DNA of 64,000 nt from Bryum argenteum (taxonomy: Eukaryota; Streptophyta; Bryopsida; Bryales; Bryaceae), in the NCBI GenBank assembly GCA_037043015.1, contig CM073329.1, positions 11,734,648-11,798,647 on the forward strand, read 5' to 3'. The position numbers were made by a program, and so were the translations under genes. Every line of letters starts with the position of its first letter. Position 1 is the first letter of the stretch. Below are positions 56,101 through 64,000 of the stretch, one piece after another. A model generated the notes under the pieces. It made no database searches and was not told where the DNA came from. It worked only from the letters and a program-made list of their open reading frames with translations.

Positions 56101-56230
56101 AGATCTTAGTGGGTGTATATCCTTGAAGGAACTTCCAGAGGGCATGAAGGAGTTGAAGGCTCTTACATCATTAGATCTTAGTGGGTGTACATCCTTGAAG
56201 GAACTTCCAGAGGGCATCAAGGAGTTGTAG
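53102..56230 (+). CDS. NLR-B: NB-ARC LRR immune receptor with 17 LRRs
   Basis: 1042 residues, no introns; start ATG 53102 in the same CCATGG context as NLR-A. The N-terminal bundle, P-loop GIGGSGKT, kinase-2 LLILDDVW, GLPLAL, FASFPEDY and IHD are all present in the same places as in NLR-A, with scattered replacements (for example F to L after the P-loop). LRRs begin at 54980: 17 full 24-residue units to 56203, then a partial ending at TAG (56228-56230). The length exceeds NLR-A by exactly 312 residues, or 13 repeats. The large LRR solenoid is the expected recognition surface. It is probably expressed from the upstream module, but no promoter is proven. Intact throughout, so the better candidate for a working receptor. 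Confidence 0.9.
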   Translation: MGDAGTGALVSAVLTELIGLVKEAWRCKENCKKLGCTLACVSQHVETLSDRGEEDYQKWLAEIQVLLDEAKSVIAKYCILDLHMWRSFGILFLKKAKVNSSILDVDTRIKAKIGELNMVIATRVEKLFDVALSIQDNTKKALVVEDKPRSGFILRKPPTNIVSFENDPIQELKTLIMANNDPGGDPMKLGLKGIGGSGKTLVAQILHNDEAVRAKYGVESILWITIGQDAKLSHVYEVMGKFLMEGDFEHEYGCRELEDQHAYLMEAFKKRRVLLILDDVWEIYVKCQSMMQWLDVAKGKESVTLITTRSKKVLSDAKVQHYVSIEGLSKNESWKLFCYNAFGCETPPTEEIGEIAKVICNDCRGLPLALEVIGGAMYDKGDLMEWKSALSCLKQPQSEVKSVEEKLFHSLEYSFKELDDEEKKLFLYFASFPEDYVIPTRTLCSIWAAEKSLVTYDKEELGLLEYKGMVKLINLSDRSLIRLSKDAKTATIHDILRELAIRILHEGKLNGWTSECYFYPGKNLVKLPPMASTKVKRISLMGSTIYGTLENFEVQDLRVLLLSDLCMKDDEGVEYVIDSTSTIFVKNTSLCYVNLSSTNIIELPHGIERLKTLINLDLHMCESFKTLSEGIKELKALTSLDLYGCTSLEELPEGIKGLKALTSLDLSYCTSLKKLPEGIKELKALTSLNLYWCTSLKKLPEGIKELKALTSLDLSKCTSLKDFPEGIKELKALTSLDLSGYTSLKKLPEGIKELKALTSLNLSGCTSLKELPEGMKELKALTSLYLYGCTSLEELPEGIKELKALKSLDLNRCTSLKELPEGIKELKALTSLYLFGCNSLKELPEGIKELKALTSLYLYGCKSLKDLPEGIKELKALTSLNLRRCTSLKDFPEGMKEFKALTSLDLSECTSLKELPEGMKELKALTSLNLSGCTSLKELSQGIKELKALTSLDLSGCISLKELPEGMKELKALTSLNLSGCTSLKELSEGIKELKALTSLDLSGCISLKELPEGMKELKALTSLDLSGCTSLKELPEGIKEL
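54980..56227 (+). repeat. LRR array of NLR-B, 17 units of 72 bp
   Basis: Exact 72-bp spacing throughout. The backbone LPEGIKELKALTSLxLxx and CTSLKE is nearly fixed at DNA level. Changes cluster at the two residues after LxL (SG, YG, SY, YW, SK, NR, FG, RR, SE). Units 13-14 and 15-16 form two near-identical 144-bp blocks (about 55844-55987 and 55988-56131) with MKEL/IKEL and CT/CI alternating, a sign of a recent two-unit amplification. Confidence 0.93.
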
Positions 56231-56786
56231 GCTCTTACATCATTGGATCTTAGTGGGTGTACATCCTTGAAGGAACACCACATGGCATCAAGGAGTTGAA
56301 GGCAGTTTTACAAGTGAGTTATAATGGGTGTGAATCTTTTAAAGAATTGCGGAGGGCTTAATGGAGCTGAAGGGTCTGACTACAGTGGATTTTGGTGGGT
56401 ATAAATTTTTGATGAAACTTCCTGAGGGCATCAAGAAGTTGAAGGCTCTCACGTTGTTGGATGTTAGTATGTGTGTGTCCTTGAAGGCTCTTACATCATC
56501 GGATTTTGTTGGCTGTGAATCTTTTAAGGAACTTCTTATGTGCATCTTGCCTTGATAGGTTTCTATTCACAGCTCTAGATCTTATTTATCTTTGAATGAA
56601 CTATCCGAGAGCTTGGAGGAGTTGTAAGCTCTTACATCCTTGAATCTTAGGTGATGTTGGTCTTTGATAGAACTTTAAATGGCATCAAAGAAGGTGTTAA
56701 TTTTTGAATTTTGTAGGTTGTTCATGGACGGATGAACTTGCATTTGCATTAGGAAATTCAAGACTCTTTCATTGAGGGTGGAAGAG
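56231..56786 (+). pseudogene. Decayed LRR tail of NLR-B
   Basis: One further LRR unit follows the TAG in frame (ALTSLDLSGCTSLKE), then the frame breaks at the CACCACATGGC word. An LRR-like frame at 56361-56555 (MELKGLTTVDFGGY to MCILP and stop) and weak remnants to about 56700 follow, all matching the tail of NLR-A. Confidence 0.75.
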
Positions 56787-58931
56787 GCTCAGAGCAAACA
56801 ACTTGGTTTAGAGAAGTTCATGCCTCTAGTTATAGGCATATTAGTACGTTGGAGAAACTTGAGTATCTTTTACCTTAGTTTATTTATAATTGATTACATA
56901 TTTTTGGCAAAGTTTGAATTTCAATAGAAGGTTTTATACATGCATGTGTCCATGTCAAGTTGATAATTTAAATGTATCTTGATTGGTGACTACAAGTCAC
57001 CCCATATATTCTCAGAGAAAATAATTTAAAAATGAAATTAGATTTAACTAAACTAAATTAGATAAAACAATTTCTCATCAAAACAACCAATCTTCTCTCA
57101 AAGTACCATTTTAAATTAATGATGACTATTATTCATTATCAAACTTATGATTAAACTATTAATTCTCCGCGCATCGTTACTTACCAAGATAAAGCTCTTA
57201 TGGTCCCATCGTTGTCTTGGTTCTCTTTCATGTTCAATAGATTCATTAAATACAAGAGAACAACTATTGTAATATTCTGAACACCGACTAGAAATTTATA
57301 CAATGAGCAATATTCAAACTTAAATCTACTATGAGCCAATGAACTAAAAACTACAAAAGATTTGAACCATAGTTTTGTACAATTGGCTATAAGATGATTC
57401 ATCTTAGATAAGGTTGGTTAAATGTACTACTATTCACGTCAATTTTGGTTTCTCTTAATCTTTTAAAAGTTGCTTCATCTTTGTGAGAAAGAATATGTTA
57501 TTTGTAAATTTGATGGTTGTAGAAAAATAGTCTCTATTGAAAAAATGATTATTATAGAATAATAGAAGGTCTTCTATGAAAAGATTGGGTTTTTGAGGAA
57601 AGACAATAAGCCCTATGTAAAAGAAGCATTTTTTCTGAAAAAAACTATCTTTGTGGAAAAGAATTATTGCATATAAATAATACATAGTCTTTGTATGTAA
57701 CATTGTTTCTCTGAAAAATGAATTTGTTTTTAGGTAGATAATTGTCTCTAAAGATAATCACTAAGTATCATGGAGATAATTCTTTCAATTGAGGGAAATA
57801 AACAACTTTTCTCAAAAAACAATAAAAAATTTGTCTTCAAGATGGTATTTATTTACAAATCTGATCAACCAAGGTGTTTCCTTGAAACTTTTGATTGCGA
57901 TTTTTTTGTGCACTACTATAGCAAAATGTCTTTGGATGATTAAAGACATTTTTACAAACTGGGTGATGCTCATGCATGCACAATAGAGGAAAATTTTGAA
58001 CTTGTTGAACAACGCTCCTACCTATCAAGTTGAAGGCATCATTACATTGCTATGGTTGATAATGACAATCCTGGAGGTGAATACTCTACTTCAAAAATTG
58101 TAAAGTTAGTAAAGAATGGTGAATTATCATCGCCAATGTTGGCGAATCGTGATGAAGCAGTTCATAAGAATTGCATGGAGCCTTCAACAAATCAAGTCGT
58201 AGAAGCTCATGTTGTTGCCGAGAAGTGTTAGGATTGTATGATAGAAGAAAGATCTTCAAGTTTTACTTCTGCAAAGTAAAACAAATATGAAACAAATATG
58301 TGACAAGTTTTTTAAGTTGTGTGTTGCACATGTAACTTGTATAAAATCTTGTGATATGAAAAGTTTTATGCTAAAAGATTGAAATCTTCATGGCAAGTAT
58401 AGTTAGTCTTTATTTTACTTTAATTTTAGTTTTAATTTTAGTTTGTTCTTCCAATTTCCATTCTACTTGTTAAGTTCAATAGACACTAATTGGAAAATAT
58501 GGGTTCCAATAAGCTTTGTGATGATTAAGTGCTATCTTAAGTATTTTTCCCTTGAAAGGCTAGAAATTAACATGACAATTTTGATAAATGATTACAGTAT
58601 CAATTTTTTTATTTCTTGTTACGAGAGATTGAATTATAACAAAGTATACAATCTACTTTCGAAAGGTGAATATAGAGGAATCACAATCTAAAACAAGCAT
58701 CAAAGAATTGTACATTGTAATGAACAGAGTAGAAGAGTTTTATCTCCTGCAGGTGTCAAGGACTAGGAAAGAAAATACAGGAGTTGGAACCAGAAGAGAG
58801 AGACTTTGGAATGTAACTCAATGGGACCCACATTAACAAGAAGTGTACAATGAGACCAACAAACGTGAGATAGAACTCCAAAAGATGCGTTGTTGAGACT
58901 GAGGTTACGCTAAGTGTTGACTCATATATAA

Positions 58932-59010
<79 letters not shown>

Positions 59011-59083
59011 ATAAAATAATTGTGAAAGTAAAAAGTAAAAGATAAAGGTTTTCTAAAACCTTCCAGGACGAAAGACCTTTTAA
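56787..59083. repeat. Shared NLR downstream segment, unit 3 copy
   Basis: Colinear with 29891-32165. It contains the decayed exon (about 57905-58229), where the palindrome is changed to ATGTCTTTGGATGATTAAAG, and a long TA tract (58934-59006). No intact gene. Confidence 0.8.
58934..59006. repeat. Expanded TA microsatellite
   Basis: About 36 TA units, against about 11 in unit 2 and 15 in unit 1 at the orthologous place. Confidence 0.95.
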
Positions 59084-59445
59084 CCCTTAAACGTCAGGCT
59101 ATACGGATTTGGGCAGCCCAGTATTGGATCACAACATCTTTTGGACTTGGGCATCATGCATAGTGCACTTTTTGAACTTTGGAATCATGAATGATCCAAT
59201 CAATGATGAGCTTGCAACCTCCTACAAGGTTATGTACAACCTCAACCTACCTACCACAATCCTTTCAAAGCACAAAATAACTCAGACATATTGTGATTTG
59301 AATTCTATAATTTCACTTTTTGAATGCATCACAAGAAGGTGACTAGTTTGACATTAAAATATGAGTGAAAAGTTGAGTACATTGAGAGCTACAGAGGAGA
59401 TTCTGTTGGAAACGGCCCCCTCGGGGCCGCTCAGACGTTTAAGGG
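59084..59445. mobile_element. piggyBac-like MITE, unit 3 ortholog
   Basis: Orthologous to 32166-32526 (same site, same flanks), with TTAA at 59080-59083 and 59446-59449. The stem CGGCCCC/GGGGCCG is kept with one extra C in the loop. Its presence in units 2 and 3 but not 1 dates the insertion to before the unit 2/3 split. Confidence 0.8.
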
Positions 59446-59476
59446 TTAAGACCCTCCTAAGTACATGGCTGTAACA

Positions 59477-60535
59477 TCACCAGTCCTCCCCTTGTAGCTT
59501 TGAGGTCTCGAAGATACCTTGAACACAACCGCTTTCTAATTGCTGAAAAAATTGAATAATTGACGCAAGTCTATGGATTTGGCTTTGCAGTATTTCGTTG
59601 ATGAATTTTTTTACTTCAAGCCGGGCATTTGCCAAATTTGGTGCTCGCTTCCATGTTCTTTCGTTGATGTCATATTGTCGGCATTGGAATTTGTAACTTT
59701 TCCCTTCTTCTTCGCAAATAAATGATCTTCTCCACTTCGTATTCATCGTCATTTTCTACTTCAATGGGAAGCGTAGATGGTTGTAATCGTCACAAGATAG
59801 TAGACTCTTTATATGCTTCTAGAAGAGACATGGAAAACTAGGTGTACCTTCACAGAAGGAGGTAACTCCAACCGATATGCAACTAGATTGATTTGCTCTT
59901 AAATTTCAGAATGGACTAAGTTTTTTAAAGTCAAAAAGTTTGCAAGGCCAATAGGTCTTGATGTTTCTACGAAGAAGCCATACCTTGCCATCAACATAAA
60001 AAGCAGAAGATTTCTTTCAAATTTGGATTGCAGAAGTCTTATACAAATCTTGGGCTTATTGTAACTGCATCTTTAAAATAGTTTGAATTTCTGATAAATG
60101 TTTGAAAATATCTCGAGCTGCTCCATTCTTGTCATTGGTTCATGCCAATATAACAAGTTTAGGATTATAACCATAATTGGCATAAAAAGGAGTTTGTTGG
60201 GTTGACGCGCAAATAAAATGTTATAAACTAACTCTCCCAGTGACAAATACGACGTTTAGTCGTTTTGTTAGTAGTTGATTGTACATCCCAGATATTGCTC
60301 CAATACTTCATGAACACATTTCATTTCGCCTTATGAACTCTTATATCTTTTTATATTCAGATTGTCTTGCGTTTAGAAAGTTGTAGCAAGACTTAAGCTC
60401 ACGGAGTCGGAGTAGCCCTTCCAGAATATACAAACGAACTTCAAAATACAACAAGTTATCTTGAATCTTGAATTGAGTATCTTGAATGCTATTGTGAACA
60501 AGTGCATGTGATGATTCTCTGTTTTCCATCATCAA
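59477..60535 (-). pseudogene. Chromovirus integrase and chromodomain remnant, unit 3 copy
   Basis: Same layout as 32558-33590. The final 91 codons (RRSFICEEEGKSYKF to NERTWKRAPNLANA) are open here too, with a few changes. Upstream in the minus direction the integrase pieces have more stops. It is a relic, not a source of new copies. Confidence 0.75.
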
Positions 60536-61143
60536 CTAGTTTTAATCGCTAAATTCAAGTCGCCAAATTATTACTTTGAAATCTTTAACGAATAACTAGA
60601 GGATCGTTTTTGTGATATCACCTCGTGCTTTGTACCAGTGTAATATCATCACTGTGTAGTGGTCTTTGTTGTGCCTTCTGTTTGTAATATAATCACTCTC
60701 CTTTCTAAATATGAAATTTTAATGTTTGATAAGTCTATTAGAAAAAGTCCAAGATGTATAAGTTCGCTTGAACAATATAATGACGTTTTTTCTTGATAAG
60801 AAATTTAGTGTAGTTGATCAACATTTTGCTATAGACGTTGCAAACCCCCCAACCAAAAATCTAATGATGAGATATAATCTAACAAGGGAATGCACAAGAA
60901 GGAAGACGTAGTGGTTGTAGGGACATTTTGCTATAGAGCTTTATTCAGAGCATTGCACTCATCTACGTTAATGGAAGTGATGAAATTAGGAGAGGTAATT
61001 CAATTATAGAATGAGAGAAGATGATATATGGTGACACAGTTATTGATACTAATGTATGAAAAACGATCAATTTACCTCACAATTAGATTCAACATTCACA
61101 AATATCAAACATGCCCTATTGATACCTCAAATTGTCTCTTTAA
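60536..61143. other. Shared non-coding segment, unit 3 copy
   Basis: Colinear with 33591-34230. No gene; ends at the TTAA target of the next element. Confidence 0.55.
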
Positions 61144-61571
61144 CCCTTAAGCGCCCACAATGTCGTTTTTGGACATTCTGGATGTGAGGCTCCATCTTTG
61201 GTGCACAACCCCGCTTTCATCCCATCGATTTTTCATCCGCCGTTTTTTTTGCTCAACTCCTCGGTGGGTTTACTCTACTCCCTCCTTAGATAAATAGTAA
61301 AAACGTTGATCCTCAATTTGTGAGAGTGGGCGAAAGAGACTTTTCATGAAAGTTTTGGTGGTGTGATCTTCACCCCTTTATTGCATGGATCTTGAAATCC
61401 ATACCTCCAAATGGCATGCAACTTGGTGCTCATACTAATTGCCATGCTCCAAAGAAGATCCTACGGTTGGATTTTCCATTTTCATCTTTTATTGTTTTTT
61501 TACGCAGTTTTGAAAAAATCAGCATTATTACCAATTGTTAGGAGCTTTACCCCCCCTTGGGCGTTTAGGGG
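61144..61571. mobile_element. piggyBac-like MITE, different interior, unit 3 only
   Basis: 428 bp, TTAA at 61140-61143 and 61572-61575. Ends CCCTTAAGCGCCCA and TTGGGCGTTTAGGGG. Units 1 and 2 have the empty site with one TTAA (17876-17879 and 34227-34230). The interior shares nothing obvious with the other three elements, so it belongs to a second subfamily with related ends. No coding capacity. Confidence 0.85.
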
Positions 61572-64000
61572 TTAATAATATTGTCCAAAAACTTGTGATT
61601 TAATTCCAAACATCTTTTTTTGATACTATCTTCTTTTGAAAACTTCTATGTATGATTATAAGGTAGGTTGCTTCATAATGACGTAGTACCTAAAATAAAT
61701 CATTAGAGTCGATGATGTAAAGATACACAATATTTTTTGAGGCTCATATGCAATGGACTCGCCATGTTTACTGAGTACACTCTAAACAATGTCATTTTTG
61801 AAAAAACCTACAAGTCTAATATCAAAAACTTATAACAATTTTCCAAATGTCCAAAAAGGATGGTTCATTGTAGGTCCAATATTTTTCTACTTACTTTGCT
61901 CATGCACTCAGAATTGTAAGCATTGAAATCAATAAAGTATGCATAATTATCTTAGTATCATCTTTACATTTATCTCGACAATTGATTAAGCAGGAACTTA
62001 GGATCAAATCTCCTTAAACAACCAAATATGTATCTTTAAATAGGATACCCCTGATCTAGCATTATTAATACTTAATCATGTTTGGTCCAACTATATGATC
62101 TTGTAAACGTGTTCACTTTTGTTTAGAGCAAGAATGCAATATTACTTCGTTGTAAGATAAATCTACTTTATTCCCGCACCTGAGTTTAGAGTATTATTTC
62201 TAAGTTTAATATGAGAATTAAGAGGTAAATACTCAAATTCATGTAATTTTTTTTACAATCAAATAAATATCTAGTATTTTTGTAAGTACTTTTGATCAGA
62301 TCTAAGGAATTAAGATATTTAGAAATTTAGGAGTTAATTAAATTCTTTTGGGTAATTCCATATAGCTACTTGGCTGTTGGTTGGATGTAAGCATATTCCT
62401 CTAACTTCCATATATTATATAGTAAAATTCTCCACCATCGTACTTATATTGTTGTCCCTCTTTTCAAGCCTAGGTCCTTGGAAATAACGTGGGGGCAATT
62501 TGAGTCTCCTAATCTTATGGAGGGGGTTTTTTGGAGCTAAATTCCGTGTTGAATTCCATGATTGAATGGTAACTAAGGTTGATTGCATGCTTGGCTCTCG
62601 TGGTGGGGTTGAAATGGTAATAGAATGATTGTGTAAACAAAAATTGGGTAATCCATTGTTTGGAAGGCTTCTAACCCCACCTTACGGACCTTTGGGGCCC
62701 TTCACCGAGCAACCGGAGAGTGTACTCACAAAAGGAATGAGCTGATAAGGGGAATGGATTGTGTGAAGTTGATGATGTGAATTTAGAACATCCATCAACC
62801 TTGTATTGTTGAACTTTGTTAGTATTGTACATAATTCGAGATCTCATGTTTCTTGTTTGCATGGAAGATGTATTGCGAGAGCTTTTGAAATGAAATACTA
62901 CCGTGTTTCATATTGTTTATGTATTCCTAAGGTGAGGAGCAAAATAATTCTTAATATGGCCGGCTTAATTGTGATCACCCGGCCTATTGGATTGCCCTTT
63001 GATTGTCTAGGCTTGTTAGACCGGCCCTCCAATTGCCTAGCCCTGTCCAATCCCATAGAATTGGTCCAAGAACCGGTCAAATTTGGTGCTTACCTTGAAA
63101 GGAGGAATGTAAGTGTGATATCTTATCTCTCGATTGTCTTACAATGTGTGCGTAGAGAATGTTCTTTTTATTTCATATATATAATATTGTAATTTTGCAA
63201 GGTCGTCCACCAGTTGTCTTGACGAAGTCAATGGTAGACACAAATAATGACATGAAGATCAAAGACTTTGTTGATACTATAGGTGTATCGAAACAATGAT
63301 AGTGAAAATAGTGCATAAACTGGGGAATTTTTAGATGGCCCGGTCGAAAGGTACAATAGACTACAGTGTATATCCTTTATGGTTGTGTAATAATGATTTT
63401 CATGCAAAACTATTGCTAGTACTTTCTAGATAAACTACATTGTAAGTGCTTTCAGGTTATGTTTTGATAACTTTCATCCAAATCGTTGTAAGAATTTTGT
63501 TTAGTACGAATTGGCATCGAGTTTAGTGTAGTTTGGCAACAAAAAAGGTATATAGTCAATCGCATCATATCCAAGGCCACATGTACTTGTAGTAATATAT
63601 AAATATATAAATATATAAATATAAATATATATATATAGAAGCATGCATGCGACTTATCTTGCAAATTTCACTCTTATATCTAGGGATTAGTCAATCTGGT
63701 TGCAAGTCTATATTAAATGCTCTAAACACAATATTGTCCTAGTCCTACCTAATATTCTAGAGGTAGTCAATACTTATTGTCAATAGATTAGGTTATGTCA
63801 ATAGGTTTAATGCAATTCTATCTCTTCATAAAAATTCGAAAATAATATTTGAAATAATACAAACATACTTATATGTCAATAGGTCCAATCTCAGTATACT
63901 TATACACGTCTATATATGCAATGCCTATCCGACACTTATGTTAATGGATTCAAATGTAGAATATGCAAGAATCTATAAACCTATATGTAGCTTTCCACTC
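61572..64000. repeat. Downstream segment, distal part, unit 3
   Basis: Colinear with 34231-36640 to the end of the window. It includes the interspersed repeat copy (61915-62360), a 128-codon frame (62806-63192, MLNFVSIVHNSRSHVSC) that is split in unit 2, and an interrupted TA tract (63594-63638). No domain is recognised. Confidence 0.6.

Overview
The window is nuclear DNA of a land plant. It holds two intronless NB-ARC/LRR immune-receptor (NLR) genes, plant-type gene fragments (CCA-adding enzyme, UBP26-like ubiquitin protease, ubinuclein), plant-style Ty3/Gypsy elements and long AT-rich spacers with TA microsatellites. The LRR style and the compact CNL with a MCA/MLKL-like N-terminal bundle suggest a bryophyte, probably a moss; this is inference from style, not proof. 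No bacterial operon, CRISPR array, rRNA or tRNA gene was seen.

The dominant architecture is a tandem NLR array. Positions 1-237 match the 3' flank of both NLR genes, so a further NLR copy ends just before the window (unit 1). Unit 2 has an upstream module (about 18.18-27.06 kb), NLR-A (27069-29261) and a downstream segment (29.3-36.8 kb). Unit 3 repeats this about 26 kb further on: upstream module 42.18-53.09 kb, NLR-B (53102-56230), downstream segment 56.2-64.0 kb. The downstream segment also exists for unit 1 (13.75-18.18 kb), joined directly to the unit 2 upstream module. Each upstream module carries a ubinuclein-like gene remnant (nearly complete but frameshifted in unit 3, cut short in unit 2), a GC-richer leader-like block and an internal 1.2-1.4 kb duplication with repeated splice-donor-like sites.

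Unit 1 differs by a block of about 13.7 kb (238-13998) absent from units 2 and 3. It holds fragments of several plant genes (a possible TIFY N-terminus, a CCA-adding-enzyme exon, UBP26-like exons and an unidentified multi-exon gene), a Ulp1/C48-like protease remnant and a complete but frameshifted Ty3/Gypsy retrotransposon (4008-11967). The retrotransposon has near-identical LTRs, a 4-bp target duplication and sits inside an exon of the unidentified gene. The right edge of the block carries a 250-bp piece of the shared downstream segment in reverse orientation, so an inversion took part.

Other mobile DNA: four short elements with TTAA target duplications and CCCTTA...GGG ends (piggyBac-like MITEs), three with visible empty sites in sister units; a MITE with GAGCATCTCCA ends; and an old minus-strand chromovirus integrase/chromodomain fragment present in all three units, hence older than the duplications.

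The most striking difference between the two NLR genes is that NLR-B has 17 full 24-residue LRRs and NLR-A has 4: exactly 13 repeats, 936 bp in frame. Both stop at the same TAG inside an LRR, with decayed LRR sequence continuing beyond it. Variation among repeats is concentrated at the predicted surface positions of the LRR beta strand. The locus looks like a rapidly evolving immune-receptor array.
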